The notes beneath the pieces are model-generated. The model had not been told where the DNA came from, searched no databases, and was given only the letters and a program-made list of their open reading frames with translations. Positions 1 to 5,786 of a DNA stretch of 7,483 bases are shown here, in pieces. Both the position numbers and the translations under genes were made by a program. Position 1 is the stretch's first letter, and every line of letters starts with the position of its first letter. Origin of the DNA: an uncultured Clostridium sp. (GTDB lineage Bacteria > Bacillota > Clostridia > Lachnospirales > Anaerotignaceae); contig CAMXTM010000091.1 in the NCBI GenBank assembly GCA_947246775.1, forward strand, positions 1 to 7,483, read 5' to 3'.

Positions 1-328
1 CTACTTTTACAATTCCATTTTCATATATTAATACATCTGCCAACAAATCTGTAAAAATATATGTATTTTCTTCAGGAATATATTCTGTTTCTATTATATC
101 ACAATAATGATAAACAATACTATCATTTTTATTAATAAAACGGCTAATTTTATAACCTTCCTTTAAAAAATAACAAGAAACTCCTTTTGCAAAATCGTTT
201 CTTGGTTTTAATACATTCCATTTTGTTACAATAACATCTTCATCTTGAAATAATACAACATCATCTTTTAATAATACAGTTTCCATTGGAATAAATCGCT
301 TTCGATATAATGTTAATTGTTCTCCCAT
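1..328 (-). CDS. DUF402 domain protein, N-terminal part (runs off left edge)
   Basis: The frame opens at an ATG at 326-328 and stays open to base 1, giving 109 visible residues beginning MGEQLTLYRKRFIP; the C-terminus lies outside the window. A strong ribosome binding site (GGGAGGAG, 338-345) lies 9 bases before the ATG. The visible part has the pattern I associate with DUF402: an N-terminal beta-rich segment, then VYHYCDI followed by an acidic stretch and DLLADVLIYENG near residues 94-105, where the family places conserved acidic residues. Characterised relatives are metal-dependent nucleoside di-/triphosphatases or phosphoesterases (for example Ntdp and FomD-type proteins), so a cytosolic phosphohydrolase is the best guess. 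The substrate cannot be read from the sequence. It starts 26 bases after the trmD stop and is probably cotranscribed with it. I am confident it is a real gene and fairly confident of the family. Confidence 0.82.
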   Translation of the reverse strand, partial: MGEQLTLYRKRFIPMETVLLKDDVVLFQDEDVIVTKWNVLKPRNDFAKGVSCYFLKEGYKISRFINKNDSIVYHYCDIIETEYIPEENTYIFTDLLADVLIYENGIVKV

Positions 329-354
329 ATTTTTCAACTCCTCCCTACTCCCTT

Positions 355-1029
355 TTATTGCAACAAATCAGGTCTTTTTTGTTTTGTTCTCAAATAAGAT
401 TGCTCTTTCCGCCACTTTTCTATATTGCCATGATGTCCAGAAAGCAACACCTCTGGAACTGCACGCCCCATAAACACGGCTGGTCTTGTATACTGTGGAT
501 ATTCTAAGAGCCCATTACAAAAACTTTCTTCCTGAAAAGATGCTTCTTTTCCCAAAACTCCTGGTACTAATCTTGCTACAGCATCAATAACTGCAATCAC
601 TGCAATTTCCCCTCCAGTTAATACAAAATCTCCAATGGAAATTTCTTCTACTGCCAATTCTTCTAATACCCTTTCATCTACTCCCTCATAATGACCACAC
701 AAAAACACAATATTTTTTTCCTTAGACAGCTCTTGCGCCATATTTTGTGTAAATGTCTTTCCTTGCGGTGACAAATAAATGATACGCCCTTTTTTATCCT
801 CTGGTATACTTTTATAAGCGTCATAAATAGGCTGCGCCTGCATTACCATTCCCACACCACCACCATATGGGTAATCATCAACATGTTTTTGCTTATTATT
901 AGCATATGCTCTAATATCTACAGCGTCAATACAAATATATCCCTCTTTTTGTGCTCTAGCTAATATACTATGAGAAAATGCTTGTATAATCATTTCAGGA
1001 AACAATGTTAATACAGTATATTGTTTCAT
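355..1029 (-). CDS. trmD: tRNA (guanine-37-N1) methyltransferase TrmD
   Basis: TrmD transfers a methyl group from S-adenosylmethionine to N1 of G37, next to the anticodon of tRNAs reading CNN-type codons, which suppresses +1 frameshifting. It is a cytosolic homodimer with a SPOUT trefoil-knot fold. The 224-residue product carries the family signatures in order: LFPEM (10-14), YPYGGGVGMVMQ (53-64), YLSPQGK (85-91), GHYEGVDERV (112-121), SIGDFVLTGGE (131-141) and IDAVARLVPGVLG (148-160). The Asp in IDAV (residue 149) matches the catalytic general base of characterised TrmD enzymes. YTRPAV and the C-terminal RRPDLL-like end (KRPDLLQ) are also typical. The length is slightly below the usual 230-250 because the C-terminal tail is short. 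The ATG shares one base with the rimM stop (TAATG), and a GGAAGGG site lies 8 bases upstream, so translation is probably coupled to rimM. Confidence 0.98.
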   Translation of the reverse strand: MKQYTVLTLFPEMIIQAFSHSILARAQKEGYICIDAVDIRAYANNKQKHVDDYPYGGGVGMVMQAQPIYDAYKSIPEDKKGRIIYLSPQGKTFTQNMAQELSKEKNIVFLCGHYEGVDERVLEELAVEEISIGDFVLTGGEIAVIAVIDAVARLVPGVLGKEASFQEESFCNGLLEYPQYTRPAVFMGRAVPEVLLSGHHGNIEKWRKEQSYLRTKQKRPDLLQ

Positions 1030-1535
1030 TATCTCAGCCCTTCCAATAATTTTACAACCATTTTTTTATTTGCAATATCTACTGACAAAATACACTGTTT
1101 TATAGCAGGAATTAACAAATCTTTTTGTCCCTCTTTTTTTACAGCATATACATCATTTGCTCCTGTTTCAAAAATATCTGTTAATATACCCAATTCTTCT
1201 CCAGATTCTGTTAACACAGTCAAGCCATATAAATCTCGCATATAATACTCATTTTCTTCTAATGGTAATGCTTCTTCTTCTGGAATTAAAATAGTTGCTC
1301 CTTTATACAATTCTGCCTCATTAATATCCTTTAATTCCTTTACTGTTACCAACACAAATTTTTTATGATAACCTATTTTTTCTATATGAAAGGTTTTCTT
1401 TTCTCCTTTGTTTTCTATAATTAATTGTTTTAATAATTCAAAACGAGATGGGTCTTCTGTTGTAGGAAATACACGCAATGTTCCTTTTAAACCGTGTGTA
1501 CCCGCAATTTTACCTATCTCAAAATAATTTTCCAT
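1029..1535 (-). CDS. rimM: ribosome maturation factor RimM
   Basis: RimM helps mature the 3' domain of 16S rRNA in the 30S subunit and binds near ribosomal protein S19. The 168-residue product has the two expected parts. The N-terminal RimM beta-barrel has GKIAGTHGLKG at residues 8-18. The C-terminal PRC-barrel has EYYMRDLYGL (96-105), GANDVY (126-131, like the usual GNDVY) and LIPAI (141-145). I start it at the ATG at 1533-1535 because an AGAGGTG ribosome binding site lies directly before it (1540-1546) and because family members begin just before this Phe-x-Ile-Gly-Lys segment. The frame also opens further upstream (1577), but that would put the start inside a predicted hairpin and add 14 residues unlike the family. 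The stop overlaps the trmD start by one base. A 183-base leader with its own promoter precedes the gene, unlike the short gaps elsewhere in the cluster. Confidence 0.97.
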   Translation of the reverse strand: MENYFEIGKIAGTHGLKGTLRVFPTTEDPSRFELLKQLIIENKGEKKTFHIEKIGYHKKFVLVTVKELKDINEAELYKGATILIPEEEALPLEENEYYMRDLYGLTVLTESGEELGILTDIFETGANDVYAVKKEGQKDLLIPAIKQCILSVDIANKKMVVKLLEGLR

Positions 1536-1655
1536 AATACACCTCTTTTCTTTTTTCGTCAAAATACAAAATAGCACAGAGACTTATCCCTGTGCCAACT
1601 GTTTTTAATTTAATGTATCAAATTATTTGACACATCAGACACAAGGAAGCTCCCT
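1536..1655 (-). promoter_or_regulatory. structured 5' leader of rimM-trmD; candidate attenuator
   Basis: The transcript from the promoter at 1662-1690 would have a leader of about 120 bases. Seen in the sequence, in minus-strand RNA: a 9-bp hairpin (arms 1626-1634 and 1614-1622, 3-base loop, one G-U pair); a downstream 9-bp hairpin (arms 1587-1595 and 1574-1582, 4-base loop, one G-U pair) followed by the U-rich run UAUUUUGU; and an upstream segment, 1638-1647 (UCCUUGUGUC), that can pair with 1587-1596 (GGCACAGGGA) over 10 continuous pairs with two G-U. That last pairing and the terminator-like hairpin exclude each other. In both hairpins the imperfect pair is a G-U in minus-strand RNA but an A-C mismatch in plus-strand RNA, so the structures belong to the rimM transcript. 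The inference is attenuation. I recognise no known riboswitch class here, and the ligand or sensor is unknown. Confidence 0.5.
1574..1595 (-). terminator. terminator-like hairpin in rimM leader
   Basis: Minus-strand RNA forms a 9-bp stem from GCACAGGGA and TCTCTGTGC with a TAAG loop, followed by TATTTTGTATTTT. This is the layout of a moderate intrinsic terminator. It sits 38 bases upstream of the rimM start, so it could end part of the ylxM-ffh-rpsP-khpA transcript and act as an attenuator for rimM-trmD. The U-run is interrupted, so termination would be partial. Confidence 0.5.
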
Positions 1656-1661
1656 ATGCTC

Positions 1662-1690
1662 ATTTTATCATACTCATTACACAATGTGAA
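1662..1690 (-). promoter_or_regulatory. internal promoter for rimM-trmD
   Basis: On the minus strand, TTCACA (1685-1690) is a -35 box with one mismatch to TTGACA. It is separated by exactly 17 bases from TAAAAT (1662-1667), a -10 box with one mismatch, which is preceded by an extended -10 TG (TGATAAAAT). The expected transcript start is near 1655. The promoter begins about 29 bases after the khpA stop and explains the unusually long gap before rimM. It would let rimM-trmD be expressed apart from ffh-rpsP-khpA. Confidence 0.65.
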
Positions 1691-1725
1691 CTACTGACTT
1701 TATAAGTTTAGTAATGTTTCACATT
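1683..1725 (-). repeat. inverted repeat across khpA stop and rimM -35 box
   Basis: Perfect 8-base arms AATGTGAA (1683-1690) and TTCACATT (1718-1725) flank 27 bases that add shorter inner pairings (TACT/AGTA and ACTT/AAGT around a TAT loop). The right arm covers the khpA TGA stop (1719-1721), and the left arm contains the rimM -35 box. No U-run follows, so it is not a clear terminator. It could protect the khpA mRNA end or be a protein-binding site. Confidence 0.45.
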
Positions 1726-1946
1726 ATTTCAATTACAACTCTCTTGTCCTCATGGATTGCAGATGCTTTTACAACAGTACGAATTGCTTTCGCAATTCTT
1801 CCCTGCTTTCCAATTACTTTCCCCATATCCTCTGGTGCTACATGAAGTTCTAACACCAAAGAATGCTCTCCTTGTATCTCTTTTACTACAACTTTTTCAG
1901 GATAATCTACAAGATTCCTTGCAATTACTTCTAATAAGTCTTTCAT
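1719..1946 (-). CDS. khpA: KH-domain RNA-binding protein KhpA
   Basis: This 75-residue protein is a single type II KH domain, the usual length and layout for KhpA (YlqC). The RNA-binding loop GKVIGKQGRIAKAIRT covers residues 42-57 and contains the defining GxxG (GKQG) between two helices. In other Firmicutes KhpA pairs with KhpB (Jag/EloR) and binds many mRNAs and sRNAs, affecting cell elongation and division in streptococci; the partner gene is not in this window. The ATG at 1944-1946 has an AGGGGG ribosome binding site 8 bases upstream, and the gene starts 26 bases after the rpsP stop. Its position between rpsP and rimM is the conserved one in Firmicutes. Confidence 0.95.
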   Translation of the reverse strand: MKDLLEVIARNLVDYPEKVVVKEIQGEHSLVLELHVAPEDMGKVIGKQGRIAKAIRTVVKASAIHEDKRVVIEIM

Positions 1947-1972
1947 ATGAAAAACCCCCTACTTACTTTGGT

Positions 1973-2221
1973 TTATTCACCAATGACTCCAGCTTTTTTC
2001 AACAGAGCTTTTGCTGTATCAGAAGGCTGTGCACCTGTAGACAACCATTTTTTTGCTTCCTCAGCGTCTACTTTTAATACATTTGGTTCTTTTGTAGGGT
2101 CAAAATAACCAATCTCTGCTATAGACTTACCATTTCTTGATGTTCTGGAATCTGCAACAACAATTCTATAAAATGGAGCCTTTTTTGCACCTAATCTTTT
2201 TAATCTAATTCTAACTGCCAT
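1973..2221 (-). CDS. rpsP: 30S ribosomal protein S16
   Basis: S16 binds 16S rRNA early in 30S assembly and stabilises the 5' domain. The 82-residue product begins [20 protein letters not shown] and carries DSRTSRNGK and EIGYFDP, all hallmarks of the family. I start it at the ATG at 2219-2221. A perfect AGGAGGTG ribosome binding site (2228-2235) lies 6 bases upstream, and the GTG that would extend the frame by three codons lies inside that site and cannot be the start. The C-terminal half contains the usual segment around [11 protein letters not shown]. The gene begins 34 bases after the ffh stop. Confidence 0.98.
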   Translation of the reverse strand: MAVRIRLKRLGAKKAPFYRIVVADSRTSRNGKSIAEIGYFDPTKEPNVLKVDAEEAKKWLSTGAQPSDTAKALLKKAGVIGE

Positions 2222-2255
2222 TTGTTTCACCTCCTATTACTTTTTTCTGGCTAAT

Positions 2256-3599
2256 TTATCTGAAAAAAGGAAATTTCATTTTCCCTTTTTTGCCCCTTTG
2301 CATATCATTCATTTGTTTCATTAATTTTTTTAATTCATCAAACTGTTTTAATAAACGGTTTACATCAGCAATACTTCTGCCACAGCCATTTGCTATCCTT
2401 TTTTTTCTAGGTCCATTCAATATAGATGGATTTGCTCTTTCTTGTTTCGTCATAGACTGTATAATTGCTTCTGTACGACTCATCTCTTTTGCAGGGTCAA
2501 CATTATTTAATGCTTCCATATTTAATTGGTTCATACCTGGAATCATTCCAAGCAAATCCTTAATTGGACCCATTTTTTTGACTTGCTGCATTTGCTCCAG
2601 AAAATCATCTAATGTAAAATCATTTTCTCTCATTTTCTTTTGCAATTCCATTGCTTGCTTTTCGTCAAAATTTTGCTGCGCTTTTTCAATCAGTGAAAGC
2701 ACATCTCCCATACCTAGTATACGAGATGCCATACGGTCTGGGTGAAATGGTTCTAAATCTTCCATTTTTTCTCCCATACCAATGTATTTAATCGGTTTAC
2801 TTGTTACACTTCTTACAGAAAGTGCAGCACCACCTCTAGCATCGCCATCTAATTTTGTTAATATAATGCCATCAACACCAAGCTGACCATCAAAACTTTC
2901 TGCTACTGTTACCGCATCTTGTCCTGTCATCGCATCTACTACAAGCAATATCTCTTGCGGACGCACTGCTGATTTAATATTTTTTAGTTCCTCCATCAAT
3001 TCCTCATTGATGTGCAAACGTCCAGCCGTATCAATCAATATTACATCATGTTTTTGCTCTGCTGCATATTCTACTGCTTTTTTAGAAATTTCTACTGGGC
3101 TAATTTTATCGCCCATTTCAAAAACAGGTATATTATATGTCTTTCCTACTACTTGCAACTGTTTTATCGCCGCTGGACGATAAACGTCACAAGCTACTAA
3201 AAGCGGATTTTTGCCTTGCTTTCTCAAAAGCCCAGCCAATTTACCACTACTTGTTGTCTTACCAGCACCTTGCAGACCTACCATCATATATATTGTAGGT
3301 GGTCTATTTGCAAATGTTAATTTACTTTGGGTAGTCCCCATCAAATCAATTAATTCTTCATTTACAATTTTAATAACTTGTTGTCCTGGATTTAATCCCT
3401 CTAATACTTCCGTACCAACAGCACGCTCTGTTACTTTTTTAATAAACTGTTTTACAATTTTAAAATTAACATCAGCTTCTAATAATGCAATTTTAACTTC
3501 TCGCATAGCTGTTTTAACATCGGCTTCTGTTAATTTTCCTTTACTTCTGAGTTGTTTAAATACTTCTTGTAATTTATTAGAAAGACTCTCAAATGCCAT
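2256..3599 (-). CDS. ffh: signal recognition particle GTPase Ffh
   Basis: Ffh (SRP54) binds the SRP RNA and the signal sequences of nascent membrane and secreted proteins, and with FtsY delivers ribosomes to the SecYEG channel. The 447 residues show the N domain (1-95), then the G domain with P-loop GLQGAGKTT (108-116), DVYRPAA (138-144), DTAGRLH (190-196) and TKLDGDARGG (248-257). The Met-rich M domain (about 325-435) contains GMIPGM and the SRP-RNA-binding helix-turn-helix around RKKRIANGCGRSI. The basic tail ends in KFPFFR. The length is normal. A Cys in the GCG turn replaces the more common Ser. The ATG at 3597-3599 follows AAAGGAG (3607-3613) by 7 bases, and that site begins immediately before the ylxM stop in this tightly packed operon. 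Confidence 0.98.
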   Translation of the reverse strand: MAFESLSNKLQEVFKQLRSKGKLTEADVKTAMREVKIALLEADVNFKIVKQFIKKVTERAVGTEVLEGLNPGQQVIKIVNEELIDLMGTTQSKLTFANRPPTIYMMVGLQGAGKTTSSGKLAGLLRKQGKNPLLVACDVYRPAAIKQLQVVGKTYNIPVFEMGDKISPVEISKKAVEYAAEQKHDVILIDTAGRLHINEELMEELKNIKSAVRPQEILLVVDAMTGQDAVTVAESFDGQLGVDGIILTKLDGDARGGAALSVRSVTSKPIKYIGMGEKMEDLEPFHPDRMASRILGMGDVLSLIEKAQQNFDEKQAMELQKKMRENDFTLDDFLEQMQQVKKMGPIKDLLGMIPGMNQLNMEALNNVDPAKEMSRTEAIIQSMTKQERANPSILNGPRKKRIANGCGRSIADVNRLLKQFDELKKLMKQMNDMQRGKKGKMKFPFFR

Positions 3600-3615
3600 A
3601 CGCTTTCTCCTTTAC

Positions 3616-3969
3616 TCAGCCTATCATTTCAGCGGCGATTTTTTGAATGGTTTCAATACTATTCCTTATTTTGCAAGAAAGATTTTCTTCTTTTTCCATC
3701 TCTTCAATGATATTTTTAATTTGCTGTATAGCAGTTTTTTGTGTTAAAAATCTTTCTACTAACTGCAATTTTTTTTCATATTTTTGCAATATTTTTTCCG
3801 TTCTTTTTAATAAATCACGAACTGCTTGGCGACTGATGCAAAGTTCTTCTCCAATTTCAGTTAGTGATAAATCATTTTGATAGTACATTTCATATACTAA
3901 TTTTTGCTTTTCTGTCAGTAATTCTCCATAAAAATCATAAAGCAGTGTTAGCTGCAAAATTTCTTCCAC
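3616..3969 (-). CDS. ylxM: YlxM family SRP-associated helix-turn-helix protein
   Basis: YlxM is a small protein encoded upstream of ffh in many Firmicutes; in streptococci it binds the SRP RNA and modulates SRP GTPase activity. The 117-residue product has LLYDFYGELLTEKQ near the start, then a sigma-70 region 4-like helix-turn-helix, LSLTEIGEELCISRQAV (about 34-50), followed by the family's KRTEKILQKYEKKL coiled segment. I start it at the GTG at 3967-3969 because GGAGG lies 8 bases upstream. A longer reading from a GTG at 3982-3984 adds five residues but has no ribosome binding site at a usable distance and overlaps the GGAGG. It is first in the operon, 16 bases before ffh, behind a strong leftward promoter. 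Confidence 0.93.
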   Translation of the reverse strand: MEEILQLTLLYDFYGELLTEKQKLVYEMYYQNDLSLTEIGEELCISRQAVRDLLKRTEKILQKYEKKLQLVERFLTQKTAIQQIKNIIEEMEKEENLSCKIRNSIETIQKIAAEMIG

Positions 3970-4019
3970 ACTGTTCGCCTCCACATCAGGCTGTAAAGTA
4001 TTTTTACTTCACCTCAAGT

Positions 4020-4048
4020 AGGGTATCATATTTCAAATGCTTTGTCAA
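4020..4048 (-). promoter_or_regulatory. promoter for ylxM-ffh-rpsP-khpA
   Basis: On the minus strand a perfect TTGACA -35 box (4043-4048) is followed after 17 bases by TACCCT (4020-4025). This keeps the key -10 positions T, A and final T and is preceded by the extended -10 TG (TGATACCCT). The transcript start is expected near 4013, giving a leader of about 44 bases before the chosen ylxM start. The -35 box covers the loop and first stem base pairs of an 8-bp inverted repeat (4035-4054). Confidence 0.7.
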
Positions 4049-4054
4049 GCATTT
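4035..4054. repeat. inverted repeat over the ylxM -35 box
   Basis: AAATGCTT (4035-4042) and AAGCATTT (4047-4054) form a perfect 8-base inverted repeat with a 4-base spacer that holds part of the leftward TTGACA. On the plus strand it is followed by TTGCTTT and resembles a weak terminator, but no gene runs rightward into it. A repressor or activator site at the promoter is the more natural reading; this is inference. Confidence 0.4.
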
Positions 4055-4098
4055 TTGCTTTACATTAATAAAAATACTTTTCACCTCTATAAATAATA

Positions 4099-4127
4099 TT
4101 GTAATAGGCTTTTTAATATGTTATGAT
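4099..4127 (+). promoter_or_regulatory. promoter for the plus-strand gene at 4161
   Basis: TTGTAA (4099-4104) and TATGAT (4122-4127) are separated by 17 bases, and a TG one base before the -10 box gives an extended -10 (TGTTATGAT). The transcript start is expected near 4134, leaving a short leader that ends in the AAGGGGTGA ribosome binding site. It faces away from the ylxM promoter, so 3970-4160 is a divergent control region. Confidence 0.65.
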
Positions 4128-4160
4128 AAAATCAAATATATTATATAAGGGGTGATAGTC

Positions 4161-4661
4161 ATGTTTAAAATAGATGTTACGGATATGCATTGGCTAGATA
4201 GAAAACAGGATAACTGTGAAGATTTATGTTTACATGGTCATGCTATTGCTTTTATTGGTTCTAAAAAATTGGAATATGATGCCGCTGTGAGTGCAACTGC
4301 CCTTTATTTGTTAAAATCCCTAACAGAAAACCATATCATTGATGAAGATAATCAAATGTTACCTTGTTGTGGCTTTTGTTTGATTGCAGATGATAAATTA
4401 GAAAATGTAGTAATCATTGGTTGTCGTAATGGTATTGATTGGTCTATTATTCATCAAGGAGAAAACATACACTTGATTTTAGAAGATGGTTCAGAAACAA
4501 TAGTACCATTTGAAAAATACAAAAAAGAGGTATACAAATTTGCAGATAAAATTGAATCATTCTATCAAGCAAGTCTTCCAAGAAAATTACCAAAAGATGA
4601 ATATGATAGAAATGGATATATTGCATTTTGGAATGAATGGCACAGAAGAAGAACAGAATAA
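4161..4661 (+). CDS. unassigned cysteine-rich cytosolic protein
   Basis: The 166-residue product begins MFKIDVTDMHWLD. I do not recognise a named family. No signal peptide or membrane segment is visible. Cysteines lie at 19, 23, 69, 70, 73 and 88 (CEDLC, LPCCGFC, IGCRNG), with His at 10, 25 and 27, so metal binding or a redox role is possible but unproven. The centre (about 74-115, with NGIDWSIIHQG) looks like alternating short beta strands. The C-terminal third is helical and ends in the aromatic and basic GYIAFWNEWHRRR. The ATG at 4161 is chosen because AAGGGGTGA sits just upstream; a GTG at 4152 lies within that site. It has its own promoter and terminator, so it appears monocistronic. Base composition matches its neighbours, giving no sign of recent transfer. 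Confidence 0.85.
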   Translation: MFKIDVTDMHWLDRKQDNCEDLCLHGHAIAFIGSKKLEYDAAVSATALYLLKSLTENHIIDEDNQMLPCCGFCLIADDKLENVVIIGCRNGIDWSIIHQGENIHLILEDGSETIVPFEKYKKEVYKFADKIESFYQASLPRKLPKDEYDRNGYIAFWNEWHRRRTE

Positions 4662-4688
4662 TATTTCTATTTTAATTCACATAAAAAA

Positions 4689-4713
4689 ACTTCCTACAAA
4701 AAAAATAGGAAGT
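4689..4713. terminator. bidirectional intrinsic terminator
   Basis: ACTTCCTA (4689-4696) and TAGGAAGT (4706-4713) form a perfect 8-bp stem with a 9-base A-rich loop. On the plus strand it is followed by CTTTTATTGTTCTTTT; on the minus strand the stem is followed by a run of seven Ts. It lies between two converging genes (ends at 4661 and 4728) and should stop transcription from both. Confidence 0.85.
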
Positions 4714-4727
4714 CTTTTATTGTTCTT

Positions 4728-5786
4728 TTACATTTTTGCGATTTCTTGTTTTACAGTAATAATTAACTGGTCTAGTGGCATACCAGCAACACTACTACCT
4801 AAAATATTTAATTCTCCATTATAGAGCATAGCAGACAGTTTTTCTTTTGCTGCTGCCTTTTCACTCAACTGTTGCATAGAAAGCGTAGGCATATCATAAG
4901 ATTGTGACAGCTTCATCAATCCAGACAAATTGGCTGCACTCAATGTACCACCAGCTAAGTCAAACAATCCACTTGATTTTGGAGTGCCTGTCAAGCCATA
5001 CAACAACATTTCATGTCTTAGCTGCCCCTCTAACTGCAACTGCATAAAATATTTATGGCGCAAAGAACGTTCTGTCCAAAAATCTAATGCCATATCTGTA
5101 CCTGTACTACTTTGAGAGGAAGAAAAACCACCAGAACTATGTGATTGTGCATTAACAATTTCGCCATTTTCTCCTATTGCAACGCATTGTGAACTTCTTG
5201 CAGTAATGCCAGGCATAATTGCCTCATTTCTTAAATTGTCAAACTCAAACCATGTAGTAATTCTATCATAGATTTCTTTGGCGTATTCTGGGTCTTTTTC
5301 CATACGTTCCTGCACTTTAGGGTGAATCACTACCGCAGTTGTACCTACTGGTACAGAGCTTAACGCTTTTATTTCTTTTGGAGCAGTAAATACACCATCT
5401 ATTGAACCATAAAAAGGATTTTCTCCGCTAGGTTTCCAATTTTCTAGTGCTTTTGTATCAATATTGTCTTGATATAGCAAATAGTGAGGATAGTCATTTC
5501 TTGTTCTCCAATAACTACTACTAGCATCAAAAACATGATATTTTAAATTAGGATATTTTTCTTTAAGCATATTTTCTAGTGTGCTTGCTTGTGTTGGTGA
5601 AACATTTTCTGTCGGTGTTGTTGATGTAATATTTCCTTTTGGAAAAACAAACTCTACAGTATAATTTAATTTTTTAGAAGAACCTGTTGCCGATGTTGAT
5701 AATCCTTTTTTGATTGAAACATCTGGTTTACTTGAGGAACTTTGCTCACTTGAAGAACTTGGTTTTGTTGCTGCGCTTGTTCCTGT
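4728..5786 (-). pseudogene. C-terminal part of interrupted Ser/Thr-rich IHPK-motif gene
   Basis: This 352-codon open stretch is in the same frame as the gene at 5787-6221 and is separated from it only by a TAA at 5787-5789. The first 72 codons continue the Ser/Thr/Lys-rich linker of the upstream part and contain no ATG, GTG or TTG. The first possible start is the ATG at 5568-5570, which has no ribosome binding site and falls inside the conserved segment (TLENM-LKEKYPNLK). The 280 residues after that ATG hold WRTRNDYPHYLLYQDN (21-36), VVIHPKVQERMEKDPE (80-95), AIGENGEI (131-138) and a helical C-terminus with many Leu and Met. The IHPK and ENG segments match the neighbouring 233-residue protein. 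The whole gene would encode about 497 residues. Alternatives to decay are readthrough of the TAA or a sequencing error. The function is unknown. Confidence 0.7.

Noticed and set aside
1574..1610. Plus-strand terminator (hairpin followed by GTTTTT)
   Set aside because: No plus-strand gene leads into it, and the stem pairs better as minus-strand RNA, where the A-C mismatch becomes G-U.
1683..1725. TGTGA/TCACA half-sites resembling a CRP operator
   Set aside because: The arms are 27 bases apart instead of about 6, and a CRP site of the enterobacterial kind is not expected in Clostridia.
2290..2745. Plus-strand open frame of 151 codons opposite the ffh M domain
   Set aside because: It is antisense to a conserved coding region with no start signals and Cys/Phe/Ser-rich shadow composition.
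3211..3747. Plus-strand open frame of 178 codons opposite ffh and ylxM
   Set aside because: It overlaps well-supported conserved genes, has no ribosome binding site, and its composition is that of an antisense shadow.
3947..3986. Possible short upstream ORF (ATG at 3984-3986) overlapping the ylxM start
   Set aside because: It is only about a dozen codons and has no correctly spaced ribosome binding site; the nearest GAGGTG is over 20 bases away.
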